DNA of 64,000 nt from Promethearchaeati archaeon (GCA_013166775.1 JABLTJ010000001.1:62001-126000); one strand, 5' to 3'; shown: positions 1 to 8,614, counted from the stretch's first letter. Translations and numbers: made by a program. Notes: generated by a model not told the origin, from the sequence alone.

Positions 1-2
1 AT

Positions 3-530
3 AGAAAACATCCTTTAGGATTTATGGATGTACTTTCATTCCCAAAAATAAACGAGCACTATAGGTTGATTTACTTGCCAAAAATGGGACTTAGAACCGT
101 TCCAATAACTGAAAACGAAATGAATGTAAAACTGTGTCAAATCAAAAATAAGACTACAATAAAAGGAGGATTGACTCAAATAAATCTTCATGATGGTCGA
201 AACATAATTTTAAGTCCAGAAGATTCAAAAAACCAATCCTATTATACTCATAACACATTGAAAATATCCATTCCAGACCAGAAAATACTAGAAAGCTATG
301 AATTGAAAATTGGCAATTATGGTTTTGTTACAAGTGGTAGATGGATGGGTAAGCACGGGATTATTGAAGAAATAAGTAGTCATGGAACAAAGAAAACACG
401 AACAGTGACATTAAACACATCTGAAGGAGAAAAATTAGTTACTCTGTACCGGTATATCTTTGTTGTTGGAGCTGAATCTCCAAGTGTAACTATTGAAGGC
501 AAGAAGATAAAGGTGAAAGCTAATGAGTGA
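3..530 (+). CDS. rps4e: Ribosomal protein eS4 (5' truncated by window edge)
   Basis: This is the C-terminal part of small-subunit protein eS4, which binds 16S rRNA. The frame is open to the window edge: codons before the first in-window Met (24) read RKHPLGF, the conserved lead-in to the eS4 'HPLGFMDV' segment, so the start lies upstream. About 175 residues remain of the family's roughly 240, covering the central domain and the KOW-like C-terminal part (GNYGFVTSGRWMGKHGIIEE). The stop overlaps the uL5 start by 8 bases, indicating translational coupling. Its place before uL5 is the canonical archaeal spc order. Confidence 0.95.
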   Translation, partial: RKHPLGFMDVLSFPKINEHYRLIYLPKMGLRTVPITENEMNVKLCQIKNKTTIKGGLTQINLHDGRNIILSPEDSKNQSYYTHNTLKISIPDQKILESYELKIGNYGFVTSGRWMGKHGIIEEISSHGTKKTRTVTLNTSEGEKLVTLYRYIFVVGAESPSVTIEGKKIKVKANE

Positions 531-1089
531 TGAAGCTGTAGAACAAGAGACTTTTGTACCTCAATTTGCTGAGGAGTGGGAAAAAAGTCCAATGAAAAAA
601 CCTCGATTAACTGCTTTAATTATTAATGCTTCTATTGGTGAATCAGGACCAAGATTCGAAAGAGCAAAAGAGATTTTGCGACAGATTACAAACAAAGAAC
701 CAGCGGATAGACATGCTAAAGAAAGTGTTAGAGGTTTCAATATCAGAAAAGGAGAACCCATAGCTGCTTTAGTTACATTAAGAGGAGAAGATGCTAAAAC
801 AATGCTAAAAAGATTGCTTTACGCTTATGATTATATCTTAAAAGCAAATTCTTTTGATAATCAAGGAAACTTTGCCTTTGGTATAAACGAACATGTCGAT
901 ATCGAAAATGCACCATTTGATCCAATGTTAGGAACTATAGGATTCAATGTAGTTGTAAAACTGGAAAGATCTGGTTATAGATTGAAGTATAGACAAAGAA
1001 AAAGAAAGAAGATCCCCAAAAAACATTTGTTAAATCCATCAGAAGCAATGGAGTTTATGAGGACAGAGTTTGGGGTGAAGATAATTTAG
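523..1089 (+). CDS. rpl5: Ribosomal protein uL5
   Basis: uL5 binds 5S rRNA in the central protuberance of the large subunit. The 188 residues include the family signature around NIRKGEPIAALVTLRG and the C-terminal FGINEHVDI and FDPMLGTIGFNV segments. The archaeal family is usually 170-185 residues, so it is full length, with a short acidic N-terminal extension. The ATG lies 7 bases after GGTG and inside the 3' end of eS4, and uS14 follows after 10 bases. Function is confident from sequence and operon order. Confidence 0.96.
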   Translation: MSDEAVEQETFVPQFAEEWEKSPMKKPRLTALIINASIGESGPRFERAKEILRQITNKEPADRHAKESVRGFNIRKGEPIAALVTLRGEDAKTMLKRLLYAYDYILKANSFDNQGNFAFGINEHVDIENAPFDPMLGTIGFNVVVKLERSGYRLKYRQRKRKKIPKKHLLNPSEAMEFMRTEFGVKII

Positions 1090-1099
1090 GTGACGGAAA

Positions 1100-1267
1100 A
1101 TGCAAAAAAGAAGAGAAATTAACTATGGAAAAGGATCTCGAACCTGCAGACGTTGCGGAACACACAAAGCTATTATTAGGCGAGGTGGTTTGTCTGTCTG
1201 TAGAAGATGTATTAGAGAAATTTACACCAAAATAGGCTTCAGAAAAACAGGAAGTCGTGGAGGATAA
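1100..1267 (+). CDS. rps14: Ribosomal protein uS14, zinc-binding form
   Basis: A 55-residue small-subunit protein, the usual archaeal uS14 length. My translation gives two CxxC pairs, Cys16/Cys19 (CRRC) and Cys34/Cys37 (CRRC), the four zinc ligands of the C+ form. The C-terminus is rich in Arg and Gly, and the motif KIGFRKTGSRGG is typical. It lies between uL5 and uS8, its standard operon place. The TAA overlaps the strong Shine-Dalgarno TAAGGAGG that serves uS8. Confidence 0.95.
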   Translation: MQKRREINYGKGSRTCRRCGTHKAIIRRGGLSVCRRCIREIYTKIGFRKTGSRGG

Positions 1268-1279
1268 GGAGGTAATAAT

Positions 1280-1669
1280 ATGCAAATGGATACACTATCA
1301 GATGCTTTAACTGCAATCTTGAATGCTGAAAAGACAGGAAAGAAAACCGTCACTGTTAAACCTGCAAGCAAGATAATCGCTAATGTACTAAGAACTGTAC
1401 AAAGAGCAGGATATCTCGGCGAGTTAGAATATATAGAAAATCATAGAGGGGGCATGTTCGATATCCAACTTCTTGGACGAATAAACAAATGTGGAGTTAT
1501 CAAACCTCGTTTTCCTGTTAAAAAGGATAAATTTGAAGAAGAAGAAAGGAAATATCTACCTGCTAGAGGTTTTGGGATTATAGTAGTTACTACTCCAGAA
1601 GGAGTTATGAGCCACGAAGATGCAAAAGAAAAAGGAATTGGAGGACGTCTATTAGCCTATATGTTCTGA
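1280..1669 (+). CDS. rps8: Ribosomal protein uS8
   Basis: A 16S rRNA-binding assembly protein of 129 residues, full length for archaea. The N-terminal DTLSDALTAILNAEKTGK and the C-terminal ARGFGIIVVTTPEGVMSHEDA are diagnostic. The start ATG is preceded by AAGGAGG at 1266-1272, the clearest full Shine-Dalgarno in the operon. In this gene order uS8 may also autoregulate the operon through its mRNA, as known in bacteria, but I see no specific binding site here. Confidence 0.96.
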   Translation: MQMDTLSDALTAILNAEKTGKKTVTVKPASKIIANVLRTVQRAGYLGELEYIENHRGGMFDIQLLGRINKCGVIKPRFPVKKDKFEEEERKYLPARGFGIIVVTTPEGVMSHEDAKEKGIGGRLLAYMF

Positions 1670-1678
1670 GGTGATTAC

Positions 1679-2230
1679 ATGCAACAATTATATTTAAAAA
1701 GGGATATTGAATTGCCGGAAGATGTTACTATTACACTGAAAGATAATGTTGTAACAGCAGAAGGAGCTAAAGGAAAACTCACACGAGATTTCTCTGATTT
1801 CGATGTAGAATTGAAGAAAACGAAGACAAAAGTCAACGTTAAAGCTTATTTCATCAACAAGAAAAAGAAAGCTAAAGCATTAGCTTTAGTAGGCTATATT
1901 CAAAACATGATTAAGGGAGTAACTGAAGGGTATATTTACAAATCAAAAATAGTCTATAGTCACTTTCCCATCACAGTGGAACCAGATAATAAGAAGAAGA
2001 CTGTAGCCATAAAGAATCTATATGGTGGTCGGAAACAAATTAACGTTCCAATTATTGGCGAAGAAACAACTGTGAAAGTGGAAAAAGACGATGTAATAAT
2101 TGAAGGAATAGATAAGCAAGCTGTTGGACAGACAACTGCCAATATGCAAGAAGCTTGTAGATTGAGAGGTAAGCGCAGAAAAGATCCTGAAACTTTTCTT
2201 GATGGAGTCTGGCGTTGGGATCGAAATTAA
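1679..2230 (+). CDS. rpl6: Ribosomal protein uL6
   Basis: A large-subunit protein near the sarcin-ricin loop and factor-binding region. The 183 residues form the two repeated uL6 domains; the second carries KKKTVAIKNLYGGRKQINVP and the ending NMQEACRLRGKRRKDPETFLDG, which is archaeal/eukaryotic in type. The ATG at 1679 follows GAGGTGATTAC, a near-perfect anti-SD match. A 153-base AT-rich gap separates it from eL32, larger than other gaps in the operon. Confidence 0.96.
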   Translation: MQQLYLKRDIELPEDVTITLKDNVVTAEGAKGKLTRDFSDFDVELKKTKTKVNVKAYFINKKKKAKALALVGYIQNMIKGVTEGYIYKSKIVYSHFPITVEPDNKKKTVAIKNLYGGRKQINVPIIGEETTVKVEKDDVIIEGIDKQAVGQTTANMQEACRLRGKRRKDPETFLDGVWRWDRN

Positions 2231-2383
2231 TACAATTTCTTCATTTCACCACACTCTTTTTTTTTCCTAGATTTATCACTTATTTTTTCACTTATGAATT
2301 TCTTAACAATAACAAGTATTAAAAAGTCCATTAGAAGTGATAGCATAATACTTTGATAAGGTAACATTCTACTGTGAGTCCCT
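2231..2383. other. AT-rich intergenic gap inside the spc operon
   Basis: No ORF, repeat or RNA is convincing here. A T-run (about 2253-2267) right after uL6 could terminate or attenuate transcription in archaea, and AT-rich stretches downstream could contain a second promoter for eL32 onward. Neither can be decided by eye. Confidence 0.35.
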
Positions 2384-2923
2384 ATGACAGTTGATAAAAA
2401 GAAATTACTGAAAAAGCGCAAAGAAATAAGCGCGAGAAGGCCTAAATTTGTCAGACAAGAGAGCTGGCGCTATAATCGAGTTAAGAAAAGTTGGAGAAAA
2501 CCAAAAGGAATAGATAATAAAATGAAAGAAAAACGCAAAGGAGTTCCTCGAATGGTTAAAATCGGTTATAGAGGGCCTAAAAATGTCAGAGGTCTACATC
2601 CTTCCGGTTATCAAGTAGTTCATGTTGCCAATGTTTACGAGCTTGATTACATCGATAAAGAAACAGAAGCTGTTATGATTAAACATACAGTAGGTGGAAG
2701 AAAAAAACAACTAATTCTTGATAATGCATCAGATATGGGGTTGAAAATCCTGAATCCACCTGCAAGAATTGAAGAAATCGGAGATATACTCGATGAAGCC
2801 GTACTTGATGAAGAATATGAACTGCTTGATGAAGATTTAGAGGAAGAATTCGAAGAAGATTTCGAATTAGATGAAAATCTCAAATTGGATGAAGAAGATA
2901 AATCAGAAGAGGAGTCTTCTTGA
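2384..2923 (+). CDS. rpl32e: Ribosomal protein eL32 with acidic C-terminal tail
   Basis: Large-subunit protein eL32, shared by archaea and eukaryotes. The core (about residues 15-125) has the family motifs RRPKFVRQESWRY and WRKPKGIDNKMK, then GLHPSGY. The archaeal family is typically about 130 residues, whereas this protein has 179. The extra 50 or so C-terminal residues are almost all Glu, Asp, Leu and Ser, a strongly acidic tail that contrasts with the basic core and is odd for an rRNA-binding protein. eL19 starts 25 bases downstream. Confidence 0.93.
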   Translation: MTVDKKKLLKKRKEISARRPKFVRQESWRYNRVKKSWRKPKGIDNKMKEKRKGVPRMVKIGYRGPKNVRGLHPSGYQVVHVANVYELDYIDKETEAVMIKHTVGGRKKQLILDNASDMGLKILNPPARIEEIGDILDEAVLDEEYELLDEDLEEEFEEDFELDENLKLDEEDKSEEESS

Positions 2924-2948
2924 TAAAACTAAGTAACAGGTGTTATTA

Positions 2949-3413
2949 ATGGATGTTAAAACACAAAGAAGAATAGCAGCTAAAATAATGAAAATTGGCG
3001 TAAACCGAGTAAAGATTGATCCGGATAGTCTAGCTGACATTTCTCTTGCTATTACAAGAGAAGATGTTAGACGTCATATAGATGATGGTGATATTAAGAA
3101 AAGAAAAATTAAGGGAGTAAGCCGAGGTCGAGCAAGAGCCGTTGCAATTAAGAAGAAGAGAGGACAAAGAATTGGTCCTGGAAGTCGAAAAGGTCCAAAA
3201 TATTCTCGCCTTTCAAGTAAAACAAGATGGATACATAAAATCAGAGCACAAAGAAAGTATCTTCAACAATTGAGAGATGAGGGATATATTGATACTCTTA
3301 ACTATCGAAAATTATACCTTCAAGCAAAAGGAGGTTTATTCCGATCAGTTAGATATCTAAGGACCTATATTGCAGAGCACGGATTAGCCAAAAAACGTCT
3401 TCCTGAGTTATAA
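2949..3413 (+). CDS. rpl19e: Ribosomal protein eL19
   Basis: Large-subunit protein with a long basic helix that contributes to an intersubunit bridge. I start it at ATG 2949 because AGGTG (2938-2942) is 6 bases upstream; a GTG in frame at 2940 lies inside that Shine-Dalgarno. This gives 154 residues, normal for archaea. Diagnostic stretches are TQRRIAAKIMKIGVNRV, RGRARAVAIKKKRGQRIGPG and KWIH-like TRWIHKIRAQRKYL. It sits in canonical order between eL32 and uL18. Confidence 0.95.
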   Translation: MDVKTQRRIAAKIMKIGVNRVKIDPDSLADISLAITREDVRRHIDDGDIKKRKIKGVSRGRARAVAIKKKRGQRIGPGSRKGPKYSRLSSKTRWIHKIRAQRKYLQQLRDEGYIDTLNYRKLYLQAKGGLFRSVRYLRTYIAEHGLAKKRLPEL

Positions 3414-3426
3414 AAGGGTGGTAAAT

Positions 3427-4071
3427 ATGTCAAAAAGAAGAAGAAAAGGTATCAGAAAGAAAAGAAAATTACAACCTAAAAAACGAAGATATGGACCACT
3501 CTATCGAGTTCCTTTCAGAAGACGTAGAGAAATGAAAACTGATTATCAGCAACGTAAAAGACTCTTGAAATCAGGAAAGATAAGGTTTGTTGCACGCCCC
3601 TCAAACAAACAGGTTTTAGTTCAATTTATTGAGTCTAGAATAGGGGGAGATAAGACTTTTGTTCAAATCAGTTCATCTGATTTGAAAGATTATGGTTGGA
3701 CAATCTCAACTTCGAACCTCCCAGCAGCCTATCTAACTGGCTACCTTGCTGGAAAGAAAGCTCTCCAATCAAAAATCAAGGAAGCTATTCTGGATATCGG
3801 GATTCATACAGCAAATCCTGGTACTAGGATTTTCGCTACTTTGAAGGGAGTAGTTGATGCAGGAGTAGATGTTCCTTATAATGAGAGAATGCTACCATCT
3901 GAAGATAGAATTAAAGGCGAACATATTAAGTCATATGCAAAGATACTAGCTAAAGAGGATAAAGAGAAATACGATAAACACTTTTCAAATTATCTCAAAG
4001 TTGACATTAAACCTGAAGATTTGCCTAATTTGTTTAAAGAAACAAAAACAAAGATAGATTCAGTGGATTAA
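3427..4071 (+). CDS. rpl18: Ribosomal protein uL18
   Basis: uL18 binds 5S rRNA together with uL5. The motif TDYQQRKRLLKSGKIRFVARPSNKQ is split here as TDYQQRKRLLKSGK and RFVARPSNK, and NLPAAYLTGYLAGKKA is the conserved core helix. Start ATG 3427 is chosen because GGTG ends 6 bases before it; GTG 3418 is an alternative. At 214 residues it is slightly longer than the archaeal norm (about 195), with a basic N-terminal extension and a variable C-terminus. Confidence 0.94.
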   Translation: MSKRRRKGIRKKRKLQPKKRRYGPLYRVPFRRRREMKTDYQQRKRLLKSGKIRFVARPSNKQVLVQFIESRIGGDKTFVQISSSDLKDYGWTISTSNLPAAYLTGYLAGKKALQSKIKEAILDIGIHTANPGTRIFATLKGVVDAGVDVPYNERMLPSEDRIKGEHIKSYAKILAKEDKEKYDKHFSNYLKVDIKPEDLPNLFKETKTKIDSVD

Positions 4072-4082
4072 GGTGAAAAAAA

Positions 4083-4727
4083 ATGAGTAGAAATTTATAC
4101 TTTGATTTAGATGAGTGGGAACCAAGAACTAGAGTAGGTAGGTTAGTAAAAGAAGGAAGAATAACAACTATAGATGAACTCTTTCAACAAGGACTCCCGC
4201 TTGTTGAACCTGAAATAGTAGATCTTCTGTTTGGAGATACTTTAGAGGATGATGTAATAGATATTAGTCTTGTTCAAAGACAAACAGACGCAGGAAGAAA
4301 ACGTAAATTCCGTGCTACTGTTGTTGTAGGTAATAAAAACGGATATGTTGGTGTTGGTGAAGCTAAGCTAAAAGAAATTGGTCCAGCAATCAAGAAAGCA
4401 ATGATCAATGCAAAACTTAACATCAGACCAATAAGGAGAGGATGTGGATCATGGGAATGTACTTGTGGTACTCCTCATACTGTCCCCTATAAAGTTAAAG
4501 GAAAAGTTGGTTCAACAGAAGTGATAATTTATCCTGCACCAAGAGGGTTAGGATTAGTTACAGGTAATACTGCGAAAACTGTTCTGGAATTAGCAGGAAT
4601 ATCTGATGTGTGGAGTAAAACCTTTGGTGAAACAAGAACTACATCGAATTTTGCTAAAGCAACATTCGAAGCTCTAAAAAATACATATTCAATCATGGCT
4701 CCGTATGATTGGACAAGGCAAAGGTGA
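4083..4727 (+). CDS. rps5: Ribosomal protein uS5
   Basis: Small-subunit protein at the mRNA entry region, important for decoding accuracy. Its N-terminal double-stranded RNA-binding part contains [21 protein letters not shown], seen here as [19 protein letters not shown], followed by [18 protein letters not shown]. The insert [16 protein letters not shown] is typical of archaeal/eukaryotic uS5. 214 residues is full length. GGTG precedes ATG 4083 by 7 bases, and the C-terminus overlaps no neighbour. Confidence 0.96.
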   Translation: MSRNLYFDLDEWEPRTRVGRLVKEGRITTIDELFQQGLPLVEPEIVDLLFGDTLEDDVIDISLVQRQTDAGRKRKFRATVVVGNKNGYVGVGEAKLKEIGPAIKKAMINAKLNIRPIRRGCGSWECTCGTPHTVPYKVKGKVGSTEVIIYPAPRGLGLVTGNTAKTVLELAGISDVWSKTFGETRTTSNFAKATFEALKNTYSIMAPYDWTRQR

Positions 4728-4732
4728 AGAAG

Positions 4733-5221
4733 ATGAGTCAAGTAAAAAATGAATCTGATTTACTAGCGGTAATCCGATTAAAAGGTCAAATTAATGTAAA
4801 TTACAAAATACAAGCAACCTTGGATATGTTAAATGTCAGAAGAACCAATTATATGACTTTAATCCCTAATACTCCAACTTATCTTGGAATGTTGAAAAAA
4901 GCTCAGAACTTCATTACATGGGGAGAAATTAGTCAAGATATTCTAAAACATGTTTTAGAAAAAAGAGGAGAAATAGCTGGTAGAAAAAAATTAACTAACA
5001 AACACCTCAAAGAGCATACAGAATATTCAACTATAATTGAATTATCAAAGGCTTTACACAAAGGAGAAGTAACCATAGGGGATATACCTGAATTGAAAAA
5101 ATTCTTTAGACTCCATCCTGCTAGAAAAGGATATCGTGGAATCAAAAAGGGATTCGCTGAAGGTGGCGAAGTAGGTTATAGAGGTAAAGCTATAAACGAA
5201 CTAATTGTGAGGATGGCTTGA
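4733..5221 (+). CDS. rpl30: Ribosomal protein uL30
   Basis: Large-subunit protein. ATG 4733 is preferred to an upstream in-frame TTG (4709) because AGGTGAAGAAG directly precedes it and the resulting N-terminus (LLAVIRLKGQINVNYKIQ) matches the family start. 162 residues is normal for the long archaeal form. RLHPARKGYRGIKKGFAEGG near the end is the archaeal/eukaryotic signature. Its TGA overlaps the region just before uL15. Confidence 0.94.
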   Translation: MSQVKNESDLLAVIRLKGQINVNYKIQATLDMLNVRRTNYMTLIPNTPTYLGMLKKAQNFITWGEISQDILKHVLEKRGEIAGRKKLTNKHLKEHTEYSTIIELSKALHKGEVTIGDIPELKKFFRLHPARKGYRGIKKGFAEGGEVGYRGKAINELIVRMA

Positions 5222-5226
5222 TAAGA

Positions 5227-5670
5227 ATGACAGTGCGAACAAAAAGGAAAGGAAGGAAACATCGTGGTTCAAGAACCCATGGATGGGGAATAGTTAGGAC
5301 ACATCGAAAGAGTGGAATGAGAGGTGGAGTAGGTAACGCAGGTGCTAAATCTCATCACTGGATATTGACAGTCAAAGGAATGAGACCCCCCATTGGTAAG
5401 CATGGTTTCAAACGCCCTCAAAAAAGACAAAAGAAAGACAAAACCATTAACATATCACACGTTGAAGCAATGTTACCTTCTCTTATTGATGATGGAATAG
5501 CAACAAAAAAGGGTAATACTTACCAAATTAATCTATCTGAATTAGGTTATAAGAAGTTGCTTGCACAAGGAGAAATTGGAAGTCCTTTAAATCTTATAAT
5601 TGAATCAGCTAGTGAGAGAGCGATTGAAAAGATAAAAGGTGCTGGGGGCAAAGTAACTCTCCAAAAATAA
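5227..5670 (+). CDS. rpl15: Ribosomal protein uL15
   Basis: Late-assembling large-subunit protein. The N-terminus TKRKGRKHRGSRTHGWG and the Gly-rich stretch GMRGGVGNAGAKSHHW are diagnostic of the archaeal family. ATG 5227 yields 147 residues and matches the family start; the frame also has a TTG at 5218. It ends the plus-strand spc block. Normally secY follows, but here the next genes are on the other strand and convergent. Confidence 0.94.
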   Translation: MTVRTKRKGRKHRGSRTHGWGIVRTHRKSGMRGGVGNAGAKSHHWILTVKGMRPPIGKHGFKRPQKRQKKDKTINISHVEAMLPSLIDDGIATKKGNTYQINLSELGYKKLLAQGEIGSPLNLIIESASERAIEKIKGAGGKVTLQK

Positions 5671-5690
5671 GCATTCTTTCTTATAAACAA

Positions 5691-5714
5691 ACAATTTTTT
5701 TCTTTTATTTTTCT
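5691..5714. terminator. T-rich bidirectional termination zone between uL15 and cbf5
   Basis: The convergent gap of 34 bases holds a run of T after uL15 (AATTTTTTTC and TTTTATTTTTC). Oligo-T tracts are sufficient for termination by archaeal RNA polymerase. It serves the plus strand; termination on the minus strand is less clear. Confidence 0.4.
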
Positions 5715-6718
5715 TTCTTCTGGCTAGGGTAAGTATTTCTCCCCATTAGAACCTTCTTTACACTAGCAATAAGTCCCTGCTCTTTTTCTTCTAGCTTATT
5801 TGAATCTATTTGAGCTTCACCTAAAGCAATTAATTCATGCTTTAAAGAGAAAATAGCTATTAAATCTCCCTTTTGGAAATTATTTGTATACTTTGATACG
5901 CCTGGTAGAGCCAATGGTGCACCATGACACAATGTATCAACAGTTGTATCTTTAACAAATATTTTCGATAAATGTTTTACACCATATTCCATAGGTAAAA
6001 TAATGTTTCTTAGTGGTATTTCATCTCTCTCCTCCTTATACCATTCAAAAGCATCATATAAGTCTTGAAGAGTGGTTAGGAAATTATCTTCATTAAAAGG
6101 TCCTGTGGTTATTCTTCTTAATTCTTTCATGTGTGCTCCACATGATAAACTCTGACCAATATCGTGACAGAGTTTACGTATATAGGTACCTGCTTGACAT
6201 TTTACTCTGAAAAGAACCTCCATTTCTTTGATCTCGAATACATCTATTTCATAGATTTTCCTAACCCTTAGTACTCTTTTTACACTTGCTCTTACAGGTG
6301 GCCTTTGGTAAATGTCACCAACATATTCTTTCATTATTAAATGTAGCCTCTCCTCTTCTAATTCCCTATGTAATCTCATATTACAGACGTATTCCTTGCC
6401 AGATAAAAGAAGCGTATTGAGTATCCTTGTAGCTTTTCCCAAAGCTACGGGTAGAACTCCAGTTACTTGGGGATCCAATGTTCCTGAATGTCCGGCTTTA
6501 GGAATATCGAGAATTTTTTTTATGTAACTAACTACCTCGTGACTAGTTGGTCTTGCTGGTTTGTCGATATTTATAATTCCATAATCCAGCAGTTCCTCAA
6601 TTGAACGTTGCTGAGGTATTTTACCCCATTTAAAATCAGTTGTTTCACTGGATAATGTAATTAAATCTTCTTTCTCATTTTCTAGGAAAATTTGTTGAAG
6701 TGAAAAATTTATTGGCAT
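5705..6718 (-). CDS. cbf5: tRNA/rRNA pseudouridine synthase Cbf5 (TruB family)
   Basis: Archaeal Cbf5 (dyskerin) is the catalytic subunit of H/ACA ribonucleoproteins and can also modify tRNA U55. The catalytic loop GHSGTLDPQVTGVLPV places the nucleophile at Asp82, and a conserved QRPP-like element occurs as YQRPPVRASVKR. The C-terminal third (about 245-325) is a PUA domain. 337 residues is the normal size. GGTGAT precedes the ATG. In canonical archaeal order it lies before uS13, which here is 8 kb away and on the opposite strand. Confidence 0.95.
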   Translation of the reverse strand: MPINFSLQQIFLENEKEDLITLSSETTDFKWGKIPQQRSIEELLDYGIINIDKPARPTSHEVVSYIKKILDIPKAGHSGTLDPQVTGVLPVALGKATRILNTLLLSGKEYVCNMRLHRELEEERLHLIMKEYVGDIYQRPPVRASVKRVLRVRKIYEIDVFEIKEMEVLFRVKCQAGTYIRKLCHDIGQSLSCGAHMKELRRITTGPFNEDNFLTTLQDLYDAFEWYKEERDEIPLRNIILPMEYGVKHLSKIFVKDTTVDTLCHGAPLALPGVSKYTNNFQKGDLIAIFSLKHELIALGEAQIDSNKLEEKEQGLIASVKKVLMGRNTYPSQKKEK

Positions 6719-6769
6719 CTTATCACCGAAATTAGATAGAGAAATTAGGGAATTAAAGAAAAATCCTCT

Positions 6770-7045
6770 TTAAGGAACAATCTTTTCTTCCATATATTTT
6801 TTTAGATTAGCTTTTTCAATTGCGGCGATTACTTCTTCATCAGTGGCATCACGTTTTATTGCAACTGTCTTATCTGTGGGTTCCACATGTCCTATATTAC
6901 AACGACGACGTTTAACTGATGAGAGTGATTTTGGACCAGTAAGTAACACAAAGTTCTGGTTTACTAAATCAACTATCACTGCCTTCTTTCCTGCCTCTCT
7001 TCCATTTGTTTTTACAATAATTCTTCCTACTTGAATTGCTGTCAT
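6770..7045 (-). CDS. rpl14e: Ribosomal protein eL14
   Basis: Large-subunit protein with a KOW-type barrel. The N-terminus IQVGRIIVKTNGREAGKKAV is split as VGRIIVKTNGREAGKKAVIV and the segment RRRCNIGHVEPTDKTV is typical for archaeal eL14. 91 residues is the usual archaeal length. Its ATG overlaps the stop of the CMP kinase by 4 bases (ATGA), so the two are translationally coupled. Confidence 0.94.
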   Translation of the reverse strand: MTAIQVGRIIVKTNGREAGKKAVIVDLVNQNFVLLTGPKSLSSVKRRRCNIGHVEPTDKTVAIKRDATDEEVIAAIEKANLKKYMEEKIVP

Positions 7046-7596
7046 TTAATTTCACCTTTTATTATTTTTTTTACTGCTGTCATAATAATCTGAACGCAAT
7101 CAGTTGCATCGAATTTATTCGAGTTGACTATTATATCATAGATAGATAAATCTGAAATATCTATATTATACAGTTTTTGATATCGTTCTTTTTCAGATTT
7201 TTCCCTAGTTAAAGTTTCTGTTTTTATAGTATCAATTGATTTTTTCTCTCTTAGAACCATACGTTGAATTCTAACATCTAGGGGCGCAGTAATATAGACG
7301 AGTAAATCTGCTATATCTTTTAGAACCCAACCCCCCAATTGAGCATCGATAACAATATTATCTTCTGCTTTTGCAATTTCCAAGGTTCTATCATCAATAA
7401 ATCTATCAATCTCCTCCCTTTTTTCTGCAATCTTACTGAATTCTTCGATGTTCTTACCTTCTTCTCTAGCCATATCCCTAAACAACTCGCCTGCAGAGAC
7501 ATATTTATACTTAAGCTGTTCTGCAATTCTTTGAGCTGCTGTACTTTTTCCGGAACCATGAGGACCTGAAACTGCAATGATTTGCAAGGTAGCCAC
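7042..7596 (-). CDS. cmk: Cytidylate kinase, archaeal type
   Basis: Phosphorylates CMP and dCMP to diphosphates with ATP. The P-loop GPHGSGKS is at about residues 11-18, followed by the NMP-binding helix YVSAGELFRDMAREEG and the segment NIVIDAQLGGWVL. A LID-type region rich in Arg/Lys (LTREKSEKERYQKLY) is recognisable. 184 residues matches archaeal enzymes. It lies between eL34 and eL14, the conserved archaeal context for cmk. Confidence 0.92.
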   Translation of the reverse strand: MATLQIIAVSGPHGSGKSTAAQRIAEQLKYKYVSAGELFRDMAREEGKNIEEFSKIAEKREEIDRFIDDRTLEIAKAEDNIVIDAQLGGWVLKDIADLLVYITAPLDVRIQRMVLREKKSIDTIKTETLTREKSEKERYQKLYNIDISDLSIYDIIVNSNKFDATDCVQIIMTAVKKIIKGEIK

Positions 7597-7601
7597 TTCC
7601 T

Positions 7602-7865
7602 CTATGACGTTACTCGAGCTTTTGCTTTAATTCCACTTTTTAAGCAACGAGAACACATATATCCCGCATGAACTCTTGTTGGTAAACGCTCTGATTTTGA
7701 TGTTTTTCTTACTTTGCTCTGATGTCCAAAAACAACACCATGCAGATCTGCTCCACATTGTGAACAGTGTGCCTTCTTTGTTTTTTTGTTAATTCTTCTT
7801 ATTTTAGTTTGAGAAGGTGTTCTTACTTTTCGAGTTTTTGCTACACGTAATGAAGGTCTAACCAT
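7602..7865 (-). CDS. rpl34e: Ribosomal protein eL34
   Basis: Zinc-binding large-subunit protein of 87 residues, normal for archaea. Cys34/Cys37 (CSQCG) and a second pair near the C-terminus (MCSRCLKSG) give four zinc ligands. The basic N-terminus (RVAKTRKVRTPSQTKIRR) is typical. Only 5 bases separate it from cmk and 10 from the EMC3-like gene. Confidence 0.94.
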   Translation of the reverse strand: MVRPSLRVAKTRKVRTPSQTKIRRINKKTKKAHCSQCGADLHGVVFGHQSKVRKTSKSERLPTRVHAGYMCSRCLKSGIKAKARVTS

Positions 7866-7875
7866 TTCTATTTCC

Positions 7876-8556
7876 TCATTTTTTTGCTATATCTTTTGTG
7901 GCTATTCGTTTGGTTTTTGCGAGTTTCTCTTTAGTCACTGAAGTTGGAGTTCTCTTCTTTTCTTGTTTTGGTTTTTTCTTAGTTTGTGTTGCACCAGAAG
8001 GAGTAACACCAAACAATCTAGATATTAGTGATCCAAAAGCAAACGCTGTGATGAAATACCACAATGTAAAAGGAACTTTTGCATACCTAACTCCAGTCGC
8101 AGGATCTGTATATGGTTCAGTCCAACTTACTCCTATCCATGGAAATTCACTTAAGTTAAAGGGAAGCCAAGCATAATAATGACCCGTATATGCCCTGCGA
8201 AGAATAGCAAATAATAACAAGAACGGAATGGTTGTAAAGAGCATAGGTTTCATTCGTTTAAACATCATAGAAGATTGCATTTTCTTAATTCTCTCTTCAT
8301 CTCGTTTAACGCTTAACCATAATTTCTTATCCGCTGATTGCATAGCTTTCTTTCTTCGTTGATTCCAATCATTTACTTTCTGCATACTTTCTTTCAATTC
8401 ATCTACATTGGTTAAAAGTCTTGTAACCGTGGTTGAAAATATTGAAAGCATTATAGCTATAAGTGTAATAACTAACGCTGATGTAGGTCGGTCATTCCAA
8501 TTATTACCTGCAATCCATTGTGCAATAGAATTTAACCATTGATCCCAAAAAGCCAT
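7876..8556 (-). CDS. EMC3/TMCO1-type membrane insertase (DUF106)
   Basis: Archaeal member of the Oxa1/EMC3/TMCO1/YidC superfamily, which inserts transmembrane helices into the membrane alongside SecYEG. Predicted helices: about 27-48, 107-128 and 165-187, with a charged coiled region between the first two (LKESMQKVNDWNQRRKKAMQ), the hallmark arrangement of this fold. The C-terminus is a Lys/Thr-rich tail suited to ribosome binding. The family typically neighbours secY, adk and eL34; that linkage is retained except for secY. Confidence 0.87.
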   Translation of the reverse strand: MAFWDQWLNSIAQWIAGNNWNDRPTSALVITLIAIMLSIFSTTVTRLLTNVDELKESMQKVNDWNQRRKKAMQSADKKLWLSVKRDEERIKKMQSSMMFKRMKPMLFTTIPFLLLFAILRRAYTGHYYAWLPFNLSEFPWIGVSWTEPYTDPATGVRYAKVPFTLWYFITAFAFGSLISRLFGVTPSGATQTKKKPKQEKKRTPTSVTKEKLAKTKRIATKDIAKK

Positions 8557-8602
8557 TTTTAAACCACTTTCAATGCATATGCTTACTTACACCAAATTGG
8601 GG

Positions 8603-8614
8603 TATATTTTAAAA
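8603..8614 (-). promoter_or_regulatory. TATA box for EMC3-eL34-cmk-eL14-cbf5
   Basis: On the minus strand the sequence reads TTTTAAAATATA, a near-consensus archaeal TATA element about 47-58 bases before the EMC3-like start. Transcription would begin near 8580 and leave a leader of about 25 bases. Confidence 0.55.

Noticed and set aside
2647..2883. Minus-strand Ser-rich ORF
   Set aside because: Antisense of the Glu/Asp-rich eL32 tail; GAA/GAT codons read as Ser/Phe/Ile on the other strand.
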